A DNA stretch of 64,000 nt from an uncultured Nitrosomonas sp. (GCF_902826915.1 NZ_CADEGP010000002.1:1-64000), one strand, 5' to 3'. Counted from the first letter of the stretch, positions 1-9,452 are shown. The notes: generated from the sequence alone by a model not told the origin. Program-made: numbers and translations.

Positions 1-2
1 TA

Positions 3-608
3 TCAAACCTCTGCATGTCTATTCGATGTGATCGAATAGATCAGCGTTTCCCTAGCATTACCTCAGCGTTCGTTTGGCCCGAAGTTTTGGATTTTTCTCA
101 AAATCCTCTGATGCTTGACGTTGCGGGAGGTTCTGCGGCTCACCCGATTGGTGCAGCATCAAAGTTACCCAACTTGAAAGTAATCTTTCTGGACTTCGCT
201 CAGGTATGCGAGGTGGCTCAAGAATATATCAATCAGTATGGTTTACAGGAACAAATTAAGACGCAAGAAACCAACATTTGGAGCGATCACTGGCCTTCTA
301 CAGATCTACATTTTTTCTCAAATATTTATCACGATTGGCCCCCAGAAAAATGTCACTTTCTAACAGCAAAGAGTTTCAACAACCTTGAAGTTGGCGGACG
401 GATCGTCATCCATGAAATGCTCTATGATGATCAAAAAACAGGCCTTTTTGCCCCTGCAGCATTTAGTATGATGATGATGGGCTGGACCGAAGGAAGACAG
501 TATTCTGGTCAAGAATTGACTTCAATGTTAACAGAAATAGGATTTGAGGAAGCTCAAGTCCATCGAGCTTTCGGATACTATAGCATTGTAACGGGGCGCA
601 AGCCTTAA
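3..608 (+). CDS. SAM-dependent O-methyltransferase, C-terminal part (5' end outside window)
   Basis: The reading frame is open from the window edge, so the first visible ATG at 15 is probably internal and the N-terminal dimerisation domain lies upstream. The visible part is the Rossmann-fold catalytic domain of the plant-caffeate/acetylserotonin type (Methyltransf_2) O-methyltransferases. It carries the SAM-binding glycine motif LDVAGGSAAHP, an acidic residue after the second strand (FLDFAQV), and the sequence YHDWPPEKC, whose His-Asp corresponds to the catalytic His region of the family. It ends in the usual strand that closes the fold (YYSIVTGRKP). The methyl acceptor cannot be told from sequence; such bacterial enzymes often modify secondary metabolites or quinone-like compounds. 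No neighbour helps, because an insertion sequence follows. Confidence 0.75.
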   Translation, partial: SNLCMSIRCDRIDQRFPSITSAFVWPEVLDFSQNPLMLDVAGGSAAHPIGAASKLPNLKVIFLDFAQVCEVAQEYINQYGLQEQIKTQETNIWSDHWPSTDLHFFSNIYHDWPPEKCHFLTAKSFNNLEVGGRIVIHEMLYDDQKTGLFAPAAFSMMMMGWTEGRQYSGQELTSMLTEIGFEEAQVHRAFGYYSIVTGRKP

Positions 609-828
609 ATTGCGTTTATAGCACGCTAATCTTGCCATTCGACAATCCAACCGAAAATGAGATCAATAGTCGCACACTTTCTACATCCTTATTTTCGCTA
701 CTTGTCTTTCTGATTAGCACACCCGCATGCTCGCGCTTAAAACATTTGGCGTTACAATTCGAGTTAAAGAATACAAAATGAACTATCAACTTTCTTTTTT
801 GAATAGTTTCTTGTATCCCAGAAAACCC
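609..828. other. intergenic stretch between the methyltransferase and the IS element
   Basis: No convincing gene. One 34-codon plus-strand reading frame (727-831) exists but has no visible ribosome binding site and I do not call it. A weak six-base inverted repeat (781-786 with 803-808) flanks a T-rich stretch and could be part of a terminator for either neighbour. Confidence 0.4.
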
Positions 829-847
829 TAATTAGTCGGTCCTGAAA
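829..847 (+). repeat. left terminal inverted repeat of the IS5-family element
   Basis: Reads TAATTAGTCGGTCCTGAAA; the reverse complement of 2357-2375 differs only at one base (T to C at the twelfth position). The first six bases include the palindromic target sequence. Confidence 0.85.
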
Positions 848-848
848 T

Positions 849-874
849 ATGCATAATCATTTGATATTATGCAT
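849..874 (+). repeat. hairpin inside the IS left end
   Basis: ATGCATAAT (849-857) and ATTATGCAT (866-874) are exact inverted repeats separated by eight bases, between the left terminal repeat and the transposase start. It may limit transcription or translation entering from outside the element; that role is inferred from position only. Confidence 0.5.
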
Positions 875-954
875 GAATGCGCTGTTTATTAGTGATCATA
901 ACAACCGAAAATGTTAAAATAGCATCATATTTCTGGTCGAACTGGTGATTAAAA

Positions 955-2259
955 ATGCTAAGACGTAGCAGCACGATTCATCAACAGAATTTGTTTGGAA
1001 CGGATTTTCTGATGCAGTTGGATGCCAGTGATCCATTGCTGAAGCTTGCAGACGCGATACCGTGGCAAGAATTTGACGAAGCATTCTCGATTCACTACAC
1101 GAAATCGACAGGCGCGCCGAGCAAGCCGATCCGTTTGATGGTTGGGTTATTGATACTGAAGCAATTAGAGAATTTGAGTGATGAGGCGGTGGTGTTGCAG
1201 TGGAAGCGCAATCCTTACTACCAGGCTTTTTGTGGTATGAAGGAGTTCCAATGCAAGTTGCTTTGTCATAGCACGGAGCTGGTGCATTTTCGTAAGCGTA
1301 TAGGCGCGGAAGGTGTTGAGAAGATTTTCCGGATGAGCGTTGGTTTGCATGGAGAGTCGGCGCGGGAAGATGTCATTCATGTTGACACGACAGTGCATGA
1401 GAAGAACATCACGTACCCGACGGATAGCAAGCTGGCGATCAAGATTATCAAGCGATTAAATAAGATTGCCAAAGCCCATGGCATTTTGCAACGACGCACT
1501 TTCGTTAGGCAAGTAAAATCACTGCGCCTAGATATTCGGCACTACCGGCACGTGAAGAAAAGAGCCAAGGCCAAACGAGCGCTAAAGCGACTCAGAACAA
1601 TTGCAGGGATTTTGATACGGGAGCTAAGGAGAGAATTACCGCAACATTGTCTGTTTGAGTGCTACCAACAGGATTTTCTACTGTATGAACGTGTTCTGAA
1701 GCAAAAAACCAAAGACACACATAAAATCTATTCTCTGCATGAACCACAAGTGTACTGTGTTGGTAAGGGAAAAGACCACAAGCAATACGAATACGGCAGC
1801 AAGGCATCGATAGCCAGCACAGCAAAAGGTAATCTGATTGTCGGAGTCGTCAGTCACGAACAGAACCTGCATGACAGTCACACATTACCCGAAATCCTGC
1901 GCCATGTTGAAAACTCACGGGGGAAAGCTGCCAGGCAAGCCGTATGCGATCGCGGCTACCGTGGCAAACGTGAAGTCAATAGAACTCAGATCATTCTGCC
2001 TGGAAAAGCATTGAAGAAGGATACCCGGTACCAGAAAGACAAGAAGCGAAAACAGTGCAGGAGGCGTGCGGCAATTGAACCTGTTATTGGCCACCTGAAA
2101 TCGGATTATCGAATGGCGAGGAACTATCTGAAAGGCGCTATCGGCGATCGTATTAACCTGCTGATGGCTGCTGCAGCCTGGAATCTGAAACAATGGCTGC
2201 TGGCCATTTTTTGGCTCTTTTTTCCGTGGCGAAGACTACAGACTTCGCAAATTCTTTGA
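955..2259 (+). CDS. IS5-family transposase
   Basis: A 434-residue DDE transposase that cuts and rejoins the ends of the element. The N-terminal 110 residues match the DUF772-type domain of IS5 transposases (pattern around PSKPIRLMVGLLILKQLENLSDE). The RNase-H-like catalytic residues are visible as Asp in HVDTTVHEK, Asp in VCDRGYRGKRE and Glu in AAIEPVIGHLKSDYRM, the last being the typical Y-(2)-R-(3)-E-(6)-K-like region of this family. A long basic helical insert (residues about 180-230) lies between the first two. The frame is intact and the gene is flanked by matching inverted repeats, so the enzyme is probably functional. Confidence 0.9.
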   Translation: MLRRSSTIHQQNLFGTDFLMQLDASDPLLKLADAIPWQEFDEAFSIHYTKSTGAPSKPIRLMVGLLILKQLENLSDEAVVLQWKRNPYYQAFCGMKEFQCKLLCHSTELVHFRKRIGAEGVEKIFRMSVGLHGESAREDVIHVDTTVHEKNITYPTDSKLAIKIIKRLNKIAKAHGILQRRTFVRQVKSLRLDIRHYRHVKKRAKAKRALKRLRTIAGILIRELRRELPQHCLFECYQQDFLLYERVLKQKTKDTHKIYSLHEPQVYCVGKGKDHKQYEYGSKASIASTAKGNLIVGVVSHEQNLHDSHTLPEILRHVENSRGKAARQAVCDRGYRGKREVNRTQIILPGKALKKDTRYQKDKKRKQCRRRAAIEPVIGHLKSDYRMARNYLKGAIGDRINLLMAAAAWNLKQWLLAIFWLFFPWRRLQTSQIL

Positions 2260-2356
2260 TGGAAGAGTGGCGGAAGAAGACCAAATCGCTCGATTTTGTC
2301 TTTATTAACTCTCCACCTTTTGAAGCGGCTGATCTAAGATAGCGATTGATGCGGTT

Positions 2357-2375
2357 TTTCAGGGCCGACTAATTA
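2357..2375 (-). repeat. right terminal inverted repeat of the IS5-family element
   Basis: On the minus strand it reads TAATTAGTCGGCCCTGAAA, matching the left repeat in 18 of 19 positions. It overlaps the stop codon (2369-2371) of the neighbouring minus-strand glycosyltransferase gene. Confidence 0.85.
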
Positions 2376-4960
2376 ATCCCTTTAAATCCCTGAGAAATTC
2401 GGTAATATACCCGACGCACAGGCTCACCGTGGCGTTCGATTACACGATATTCAACCGCGCCAGGGTGATTAAGCATTCCTTTAACATCGATGTCTGGTCG
2501 TATTTTTTCTAAATGGCGGCGTTTCATGCCAACCTGAATGATCGGCCGATCAGTGGGGTTTTGGAAAGGAAGCCAGAATTCATACATGGCCCCACTACCG
2601 CCAAACATATTACGTGAACGGATATCCAACTTTGCATTACCGTGTGTATAAAAATATAGCGCACTGGCAACAGACCATTTGCTCATACCCACAATGATGG
2701 GTTCTTGGTCCGTTTGATTTCTGACTTCAGCTGCAATTTTCTCGATCTCAGCGGCGGTCTCACGCCAGAAATAGTGTTCTGTGAATAAGTGATAGGGTAT
2801 ACCTGGTATTCCCAGCACCACAAAATGGAGCACAAAGGCGTAACCAAAGATACAAGCAATAATGGTCGGTCGCCATGCTGTTTGAATGCGCTTGAACAGA
2901 GTACTCAGATGGTCGGTATGAACAATCATCCATGCGATGGTTGGTAATAGTGCAAGCCAGATCGGCGCAGTCCAGTGAAATCGGGGCGCATCAAAAGTAC
3001 TGAGTATGAAACAAACGAATACTGGGATACCGGCGAAAACTTGTACAAACAAATAGCGCCTGCGTTCGAGAGGCTGAGACTCGGGTCGTTTGATAAAAAA
3101 CAAGGCAAATATTGCTGCAAGAAAACCAATAGGGGTTAATAAAATGATAATGTGGAAAATGAATAAGTGGACTGCAAACTTATAGTCATCTGTCAATACC
3201 CGGTTCGACTGGAATGCAAAAGACGCCCAATCATTTTGATAGTTCCAGATAATTACTGGCGAAAAGAGAAGCAATGCCAATAGTGCTGCTAAATAAGGAT
3301 GGGGACGTTTCATCCAACGGCGTGCTGCCGGATCTACAATTACAAACACCAATGCGGCTAACCCCAATAATCCCAGCGAGTATTTCGATAGTAACCCGAG
3401 ACCAAACGCAATTCCCATTCCTAGCCAAGCCGTATTCTGGTGGGCGACTAGCGCTCGTTCCATGTAATAGAGGGTTGCTGCCCACGCTGCAAAGAGAGGT
3501 GCATCGGGCGTCGCTAACAGACCGGTAGAAAAGCCGAGCGGCAGGATAATGAGTAACAACAGGGTGCGCATTGCAGTGGATTTATCATACAAATTCTGTG
3601 CCAATGCATACAGATAACCCATTGTGATAAAGCCACAGAGAAACGCACCGATGCGAACACCGAACTCATTGTGCCCAAGAATTGATGTGCCAAGCCAGAT
3701 TAACCAAGCAACTGCGGGGGGATGATCATAAAAACTGAGACCCATGTGTTGCGCATATTGCCAATAATAAGCTTCATCTGGAATGAGTTGCGCCAAGCCG
3801 AAATAAACCAGCCGTAGCAGTATGGCAAAAAATACAATACCAATTGCCGCCATACGCCAGCGTATTTCCAACGAAGGAAGGTTCTTTTTATTGGGGAACA
3901 CATAAAAAGCCGAGCCTAAGAAGTTTACCGCTGCTGTGGTAAGTATAGCCGGAAAAATGGCCAATAGAGGCGGGACATGCCAAACATAAACTAGAAAAGC
4001 CAGCACGCCCCCACGTAATAAAAGCGCAAGTGTGCCAACAATTAAAAATCGACCAAATTGATGCCAGCGTAAACAGCCTTCATGATGTTCACGAAATGAC
4101 CACTTTGAGTTAAGAGCATAGTTAAAGGTTGCTGCAACAAAAAAACTGACGAAGTGGGACAGAGCAAGCCCGGCTTCACGGCTGATCATCCAATGAAAAA
4201 CAAAAGCATCTATTAATACACCTAACAGTCCAACTGCTGCAAAACGTCCTGCCGTATTGATCGTGGCCGTTCCTCCGGCTAACGTGATCAAACGTTGTAT
4301 ATAAGCTTGCTGGTGAAATAAAGATAGCTTTGAAGTGCCATAGGTCCGATCGCGAAAGCAAATTGGTATCTCTGTTACACGAATTTTCCCCTGATTAGCC
4401 ATGAGTAGTTCGAGTAGAATCTTGTAACCATGTGCGTGACTTGAAATATTTTTAGCCAGATCCCGGCGAAATGCAAAAAAACCGGATGTGCCATCATTCA
4501 CATCACAGATGGGTCGCGCTATCCAACCACCCACGCGAGATAAAAACTGTCGATACAATGGCCAATTTTCAGTACTGCCTCCCGCAATGTAACGACTGCC
4601 AACAACCACATCATGAGAATCATTTAATATCGGGGCAACGATAGCTGGTAATTGCTCAGGTGGATGACTAAGATCGGCATCCATAACAACAATGACGTCA
4701 CTCTTAGCCGCAGCAACACCAGATAGTATCGAAGCAGTTAAGTCCGGTGTTTCTCGGCGCTGGATTAGTCGAACATTTGATTGATTTTCCCAGTTAAGTA
4801 CTTTATTCGGAGTACCATCGGTTGAGCCGTCGTCAACAATAATTACTTCAAAAGAATCTGGAACAAAATCCAGTGCAAAGATGCGGGTTAAAAGTAAATC
4901 AATATTCTCGGATTCATTCAGCGTGGGCACTACGATGGAAAATTGTGTCATGTAGCTCAC
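2369..4960 (-). CDS. three-domain membrane glycosyltransferase: GT2 + GtrA + GT39/ArnT-like
   Basis: 863 residues in one frame. Residues 1-235 are a GT2 polyprenol-phosphate sugar transferase (dolichol-phosphate mannose synthase type) with the nucleotide-sugar motifs VDDGSTDGT and MDADLSHPP. Residues about 240-355 form a four-helix GtrA-type membrane domain. From about 370 onward there is a multi-spanning GT39/PMT_2-like transferase with the luminal acidic motif PDEAYYW and the following YDHPP, as in ArnT and protein O-mannosyltransferases. The simplest reading is one polypeptide that loads a sugar on undecaprenyl phosphate, helps present it across the inner membrane and transfers it to a lipid, glycan or protein. 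It starts 3 nt after mltG and is probably the last gene of the fab operon. Its TAG stop lies in the IS end at 2369-2371. Confidence 0.85.
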   Translation of the reverse strand: MSYMTQFSIVVPTLNESENIDLLLTRIFALDFVPDSFEVIIVDDGSTDGTPNKVLNWENQSNVRLIQRRETPDLTASILSGVAAAKSDVIVVMDADLSHPPEQLPAIVAPILNDSHDVVVGSRYIAGGSTENWPLYRQFLSRVGGWIARPICDVNDGTSGFFAFRRDLAKNISSHAHGYKILLELLMANQGKIRVTEIPICFRDRTYGTSKLSLFHQQAYIQRLITLAGGTATINTAGRFAAVGLLGVLIDAFVFHWMISREAGLALSHFVSFFVAATFNYALNSKWSFREHHEGCLRWHQFGRFLIVGTLALLLRGGVLAFLVYVWHVPPLLAIFPAILTTAAVNFLGSAFYVFPNKKNLPSLEIRWRMAAIGIVFFAILLRLVYFGLAQLIPDEAYYWQYAQHMGLSFYDHPPAVAWLIWLGTSILGHNEFGVRIGAFLCGFITMGYLYALAQNLYDKSTAMRTLLLLIILPLGFSTGLLATPDAPLFAAWAATLYYMERALVAHQNTAWLGMGIAFGLGLLSKYSLGLLGLAALVFVIVDPAARRWMKRPHPYLAALLALLLFSPVIIWNYQNDWASFAFQSNRVLTDDYKFAVHLFIFHIIILLTPIGFLAAIFALFFIKRPESQPLERRRYLFVQVFAGIPVFVCFILSTFDAPRFHWTAPIWLALLPTIAWMIVHTDHLSTLFKRIQTAWRPTIIACIFGYAFVLHFVVLGIPGIPYHLFTEHYFWRETAAEIEKIAAEVRNQTDQEPIIVGMSKWSVASALYFYTHGNAKLDIRSRNMFGGSGAMYEFWLPFQNPTDRPIIQVGMKRRHLEKIRPDIDVKGMLNHPGAVEYRVIERHGEPVRRVYYRISQGFKGIN

Positions 4961-4963
4961 AGC

Positions 4964-5992
4964 TCAAAAGTTGATGCTTGTTGATGGCAGCATAATGTTA
5001 TTTTTTTGCTTCTGGTATTTATTTACTGCTTTATTATGGTCCGTCAAATTGGTTGAAAACTGAGATTCTCCATTACCCTTTGCAACGAAATAGAGCGCAT
5101 CCGTTTCGCTTGGATTAAGAGCTGCGCGGATTGAGGCAAGACCTGGCATGGCAATAGGAGTCGGTGGCAGGCCAGAACGCGTATAAGTATTATACTCCTG
5201 GTCGGTTAACAAGTCCTTTTTGCGCAAATTACCGTCAAACTGTTCACCCAGACCATAAATAATGGTTGGGTCAGTTTGTAAACGCATGCCTTTGCGTAAC
5301 CGGTTAATAAATACGCCTGCTATTTCAGCGCGATCACTTTCCAAGCCGGTTTCTTTTTCTATAATGGAAGCCAGTATCAGCGCCTCATAAGGCGTGGCTA
5401 ATGGTAATGATTCTGCACGAACTATCCAGCTACTCTCCAAGTGGTTTTGCATATTATGATAGGCGCGTTGCAAAATCTCTATATCACTACTATCTCTAAC
5501 AAAATAATAAGTATCAGGGAAAAACAAACCTTCAGCGGAGGTTTCAACTGCACCTATTACGCGCAGAATTTCCTGCTCACTCAGTCCAGTCGTAAAATTC
5601 CTAATTGCTGGATGCTCATTCAATACTTGCCTGATTTGAGCAAACGTCCACCCTTCAATGAATCTTATTTCATTTTGTATCACATCACCTCTGATCAGAG
5701 CCTTTAATAATGCAACCTGAGTAAGATTTTCCTTAAATCTATAATCACCCGCTTTGATTGCAGATTCCTGATTCTGATAGCGTGCCAATAGTATAAATGT
5801 CCATTTGTTCAGAATAACCCCGGCGTCTTCTAGTTGCTGAGAAACCTGCTTCAGATTGGCGCCAGCCGGAATAGAAATATCATAAGGAATTGCAGGGAGG
5901 CTAACACTTGAATGAACATGAAGATAGAACCATGAAGCAAGCAAAATGGCTATCAATGTCCCAGAAAAAAGTAGGCGTTTTAGCTTTTGCAT
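4964..5992 (-). CDS. mltG: endolytic murein transglycosylase MltG
   Basis: 342 residues, the normal size of the YceG/MltG family. An N-terminal membrane anchor (about residues 8-26) is followed by a LysM-like region and the catalytic YceG domain. The catalytic Glu is E212 in ASIIEKETGLESDRAEIAGVFINR, and the family hallmarks LQTDPTIIYGLG and YNTYTRSGLPPTPIAMPG are present. MltG cuts nascent glycan strands in the periplasm and so sets peptidoglycan chain length. The gene follows fabF after 17 nt; in Escherichia coli pabC lies between them and is absent here. Confidence 0.95.
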   Translation of the reverse strand: MQKLKRLLFSGTLIAILLASWFYLHVHSSVSLPAIPYDISIPAGANLKQVSQQLEDAGVILNKWTFILLARYQNQESAIKAGDYRFKENLTQVALLKALIRGDVIQNEIRFIEGWTFAQIRQVLNEHPAIRNFTTGLSEQEILRVIGAVETSAEGLFFPDTYYFVRDSSDIEILQRAYHNMQNHLESSWIVRAESLPLATPYEALILASIIEKETGLESDRAEIAGVFINRLRKGMRLQTDPTIIYGLGEQFDGNLRKKDLLTDQEYNTYTRSGLPPTPIAMPGLASIRAALNPSETDALYFVAKGNGESQFSTNLTDHNKAVNKYQKQKNNIMLPSTSINF

Positions 5993-6009
5993 GCGCCAAT
6001 GGATAAAAT

Positions 6010-7251
6010 TTATATACGGCGGAAGACGAGCGTTCCGTTGGTTCCTCCAAACCCGAAAGAGTTTGATAATGCAACTTTAATATTCATATTTCTAGCAGTG
6101 TTGGGGATATAGTCAAGATCACATTGCGGATCTTGATTAACAAGATTAATAGTCGGCGGGGCAATTTGATGATGCGTCGCCAGTACTGAAAAAATAGCTT
6201 CTACACCACCAGCGGCACCTAATAAATGCCCTGTCATTGATTTTGTAGAATTAACAGCAATTTTACTTGCATGGTCACCAAAACAGCGTTTGAGCGCAAT
6301 GGTCTCGGCAATGTCACCTAATGGAGTAGATGTGCCGTGTGCATTAACGTAATCAACTTCTGCAGTATTGATTTCGGCATTTTTCAGTGCGTTCGACATA
6401 CAGCGTGCGGCGCCTTCACCATCGTCGCAAGGTGCTGTCATATGAAATGCATCTGCGCTCATGCCAAAACCGGCTACTTCAGCATAAATTTTAGCGCCGC
6501 GACGCTTAGCATGTTCTATTTCTTCCAAGACCAAAACTCCGGCACCTTCACCCAAGACAAAACCATCACGATCAATGTCCCAAGGACGGCTTGCAATTTC
6601 TGGTTCATCATTGTGTACTGACAAAGCTTTAGCGGCGGCAAACCCGCCGATAGCAAGAGGCGTTACACAAGATTCGGCACCGCCACACACCATGATATCG
6701 GCATCACCATATTCAATCATACGCGCTGAGTGACCTATACTGTGCGTAGCTGTAGTACATGCTGTCACAATGGCTAGGTTGGGGCCTTTATAGCCATACA
6801 TGATGGATAAATTTCCCGCAATCATGTTAATGATAGTGCTGGGTATAAAGAAGGGGGATATTTTACGTGGCCCACCCGCATGATATGCGATGTCGGTACT
6901 CTCAATCATCGACAAACCGCCAATACCCGAACCGATATTTACACCGATCTTTTCCGCATCTAACCTAGAAATCTCATCGATACCCGCATCTTTAACTGCT
7001 TGTATAGCTGCAGCCATACCATAATGAATAAAAATATCCATGCGACGCGCTTCTTTCGCTGAGAGATATTGGTGAATATCAAAATCTTTTACTTCGCCAG
7101 CAATCTGTGAAGCAAAACTAGACGCATCAAAGCGGGAAATCCTGGTAATGCCAGACTTTCCCGCAATAATGCTCTCCCATGCGCCTGAAATTGTGTTTCC
7201 AACAGGGGACACGATACCCAATCCGGTCACTACTACCTTACGTTTGGACAA
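6010..7251 (-). CDS. fabF: beta-ketoacyl-ACP synthase II
   Basis: 413 residues. Condenses acyl-ACP with malonyl-ACP in fatty-acid elongation. The nucleophile is C165 in the segment [12 protein letters not shown]; the two active-site histidines are in [11 protein letters not shown] and [11 protein letters not shown], and the conserved Lys is in NSTKSMTGH. The start is TTG at 7249-7251: the protein begins exactly where family members do ([15 protein letters not shown]), with GGAG five bases upstream and no ATG or GTG nearby. The gene lies 38 nt after acpP, the standard arrangement. Confidence 0.96.
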   Translation of the reverse strand: MSKRKVVVTGLGIVSPVGNTISGAWESIIAGKSGITRISRFDASSFASQIAGEVKDFDIHQYLSAKEARRMDIFIHYGMAAAIQAVKDAGIDEISRLDAEKIGVNIGSGIGGLSMIESTDIAYHAGGPRKISPFFIPSTIINMIAGNLSIMYGYKGPNLAIVTACTTATHSIGHSARMIEYGDADIMVCGGAESCVTPLAIGGFAAAKALSVHNDEPEIASRPWDIDRDGFVLGEGAGVLVLEEIEHAKRRGAKIYAEVAGFGMSADAFHMTAPCDDGEGAARCMSNALKNAEINTAEVDYVNAHGTSTPLGDIAETIALKRCFGDHASKIAVNSTKSMTGHLLGAAGGVEAIFSVLATHHQIAPPTINLVNQDPQCDLDYIPNTARNMNIKVALSNSFGFGGTNGTLVFRRI

Positions 7252-7289
7252 AATTACTCCACTTCCATGTACATATAAAAAACCAGAAA

Positions 7290-7532
7290 CTAACCAGCAC
7301 TCGTGTTGGCGGTGACGTAATCAATCGCTTCCTGCACGGTATTTATTTTTTCAGCTTGTTCATCCGGGATTTCGCACTCGAACTCTTCTTCTAGCGCCAT
7401 GACCAGTTCCACTGTGTCAAGCGAGTCTGCGCCCAAATCATTGACAAAAGATGATTCATTCTTGACTTCTGCTTCATTAACGCCAAGTTGCTCAGCTACA
7501 ATTTTTTTAATCCGCTGCTCAATATTTTCCAT
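7290..7532 (-). CDS. acpP: acyl carrier protein
   Basis: 80-residue acidic helical protein. Ser37 in the motif [11 protein letters not shown] is the 4'-phosphopantetheine attachment site. It carries the growing acyl chain between the Fab enzymes in the cytoplasm. The ATG is preceded by AAGGA. A 183-nt gap separates it from fabG, long enough for an extra promoter, which would fit the high expression expected for this protein. Confidence 0.97.
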   Translation of the reverse strand: MENIEQRIKKIVAEQLGVNEAEVKNESSFVNDLGADSLDTVELVMALEEEFECEIPDEQAEKINTVQEAIDYVTANTSAG

Positions 7533-7715
7533 CTAGGTATTCCTTCTCAGGTAAGAAAAACTTATTTATTCTAACAAATTTTACATGCCAACAAAATCGA
7601 AACATGGCACAGGATGCAACTATTGTTTAGTTTTATTCGATGTTACACTATAAAAAATTTTTTGCGATTAATTTACTTCCACAATTGATTGAATTAATTT
7701 CTATTTATCTATGTG
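7533..7715 (-). promoter_or_regulatory. fabG-acpP gap with a possible acpP promoter
   Basis: The 183-nt A+T-rich gap is the longest inside the fab operon. On the minus strand TTGTTG, 15 nt, TAGAAT lies within about 50 nt of the acpP start and resembles a sigma-70 promoter with a short spacer. A separate acpP promoter is known in other proteobacteria; here it is inferred only. Confidence 0.3.
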
Positions 7716-8459
7716 CTAATCCATATACATTCCACCATTAACATGTAGCGTTGTGCCCGTAATATAGCCTGCCGCAAACGAGGCGAGGAATGCAACAGCT
7801 GAAGCAACTTCTTCAGGTCGCCCCAATCGCCCCAAGGGAACATGCTGAATCAAGGTTTGTTGAAACGCATCCGGCAGGGAGCGCGTCATATCCGTATCGA
7901 TGAAGCCTGGGGCAACACAGTTGACGGTAATATTACGACTACCTACCTCACGCGCCAATGATTTACTAAACCCAAATACTCCTGCTTTAGCAGCTGCATA
8001 GTTCGTTTGCCCCGTATTCCCCATTGCACCGACAACAGAAGAAATATTAATAATACGGCCATATCGGGCCTTCATCATTGCGCGAAGAACCCCGCGGCTT
8101 AATCGAAAAATTGATTTCAAATCAGTTTCCATAATTTCATCCCATTCTTCATCTTTCATACGAACCAGCAGATTATCACGCGTAACCCCGGCGTTATTCA
8201 CCAATATTTCCACTTCACCAAATTTTTCACGAATGGTTTGAATAGCATGGTTAATTTGCTCGGCATCATTCACGTTTAAAACGACGCCGGTGCCTTTAAT
8301 GCCCGCCTTATCCAAGTATTGATTAATCGCAGTCATGCCACTTTCGCTAGTTGCCGTACCGATAACTACCGCACCAAGCTGCCCTAGTTTTAATGCAATA
8401 GCTTGTCCGATTCCCCGGCTAGCGCCAGTTACTAAAGCAATCTTATTCTCCAAGATCAT
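7716..8459 (-). CDS. fabG: 3-oxoacyl-ACP reductase
   Basis: 247-residue short-chain dehydrogenase. It has the NADPH-binding motif TGASRGIG near the N-terminus, the NNAG segment, and the catalytic Ser-Tyr-Lys set (ISSVVGAMGNTGQTNYAAAKAG). It reduces the beta-keto group made by FabF/FabH. The C-terminus GYITGTTLHVNGGMYM is typical of FabG rather than of other reductases of the family. The ATG has AGGAGAT upstream. It lies 46 nt after fabD. Confidence 0.96.
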   Translation of the reverse strand: MILENKIALVTGASRGIGQAIALKLGQLGAVVIGTATSESGMTAINQYLDKAGIKGTGVVLNVNDAEQINHAIQTIREKFGEVEILVNNAGVTRDNLLVRMKDEEWDEIMETDLKSIFRLSRGVLRAMMKARYGRIINISSVVGAMGNTGQTNYAAAKAGVFGFSKSLAREVGSRNITVNCVAPGFIDTDMTRSLPDAFQQTLIQHVPLGRLGRPEEVASAVAFLASFAAGYITGTTLHVNGGMYMD

Positions 8460-8505
8460 ATCTCCTTACATAGAGTCATGATGATTTGCTGCAAATAAAC
8501 ATTGT

Positions 8506-9450
8506 TCATGACGTCCTTACATCGTTAATAGCTTGCTTGATTGCTTCACTATCAGTCAATGACAATTGTTGTAAATTTTGATCGATGCGTTTATTCAATC
8601 CAGCCAATACCTTGCCGGGACCACATTCGATAACATGCGTAATCTCAGCAGCCGCAAAAGCTCGGACAGTATCCACCCAATGTACCGGCCTTATGAGCTG
8701 TTGAGCTAAAATTTCTTTGATTGTCGCTGGATCTGAATGTGATTTCACATCAGTATTATGCAGAATTGGAATGTTAGGCGCTTGCAGCGTGACGTGTTGC
8801 AATTGCAACTGTAATCTTTCAGATGCCGGTTTCATTAGAGAACAATGTGAAGGAATGCTCATGGGCAGCATAATTGCACGCTTTGCTCCTTTGGATTTAG
8901 CTAATTCTATTCCTTGCAAAATTGCATTTTTGTGTCCCGCGATAACGACCTGACCTGGTGAGTTGAAGTTGGCTGGCTCAAGAGATTCTCCATTACCCTG
9001 GTTTGTGATGTCGCGACAAATCGCTGTGATCGCTTCATCATCCAACCCAAGAATCGCAGCCATTCCACCAACACCTTCCGGCACAGCTTGCTGCATAACT
9101 TGTGCACGAAAATGCACTAATGATAGTGCATCGGCAAAACTCAACGCTTCCGACGCAACCAGCGCGGTGTACTCGCCTAGACTATGTCCAGCCAGAAATA
9201 CTGGTTCTTTTCCACCCAGACTAGTCCAAGCGCGATATACAGCCACTCCTGCGGCAAGCATGAGGGGCTGGGTATTTAGTGTAAGGTTAAGGTCTTCCGC
9301 AGGCCCGGAATTTACCATCGACCAGAAATCCTGCTTGAGGATATCGGAAGCTTCTTGAAAAGTCTCTTGAATAATGGGTAAATCTGTGTACCCATGCATC
9401 ATTCCAACCGATTGCGACCCTTGACCCGGGAATACAAATGCAAATTTCAT
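8506..9450 (-). CDS. fabD: malonyl-CoA:ACP transacylase
   Basis: 314 residues from the ATG at 9450. A longer frame reaches 9480, but family members begin MKFAFVFPGQGSQ, and that start lies only 2 nt after fabH. The nucleophilic serine is S90 in AGHSLGEYTAL, the catalytic His is in SIPSHCSLM, and the conserved Gln is in the N-terminal GQGSQ. The enzyme charges ACP with malonyl groups for FabH and FabF. The length is normal. Confidence 0.96.
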   Translation of the reverse strand: MKFAFVFPGQGSQSVGMMHGYTDLPIIQETFQEASDILKQDFWSMVNSGPAEDLNLTLNTQPLMLAAGVAVYRAWTSLGGKEPVFLAGHSLGEYTALVASEALSFADALSLVHFRAQVMQQAVPEGVGGMAAILGLDDEAITAICRDITNQGNGESLEPANFNSPGQVVIAGHKNAILQGIELAKSKGAKRAIMLPMSIPSHCSLMKPASERLQLQLQHVTLQAPNIPILHNTDVKSHSDPATIKEILAQQLIRPVHWVDTVRAFAAAEITHVIECGPGKVLAGLNKRIDQNLQQLSLTDSEAIKQAINDVRTS

Positions 9451-9452
9451 GA

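Larger units (their letters stand above)
834..2370 (+). mobile_element. IS5-family insertion sequence, apparently complete
   Basis: The element of about 1.54 kb has one intact transposase gene and near-perfect terminal inverted repeats (829-847 and 2357-2375; one mismatch in 19). The outermost bases TAATTA are palindromic, so the border between inverted repeat and target duplication is ambiguous; AATT or TAATTA could be the duplicated target. Removing the element and one target copy restores a continuous site, which is good evidence for recent insertion. Inside the left end, 849-857 and 866-874 form a nine-base-pair hairpin ahead of the transposase gene, a position where some insertion sequences block read-in expression. 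The subgroup within IS5 is not assigned. Confidence 0.85.

Noticed and set aside
727-831. 34-codon plus-strand reading frame ending at the IS target
   Set aside because: No ribosome binding site, no recognisable product; its stop codon is simply part of the palindromic target sequence.
5062-5079. 18-base sequence GAGATTCTCCATTACCCT, identical at 8982-8999
   Set aside because: Both copies lie inside coding sequence (mltG and fabD) and encode Gly-Asn-Gly-Glu-Ser in the same frame; two copies only, so most likely coincidence.
8963-9358. 131-codon plus-strand frame opposite fabD, and similar long frames opposite pntB (27832-28569) and cysI (37177-37878)
   Set aside because: Antisense shadows of well-supported genes; their products have no recognisable features.
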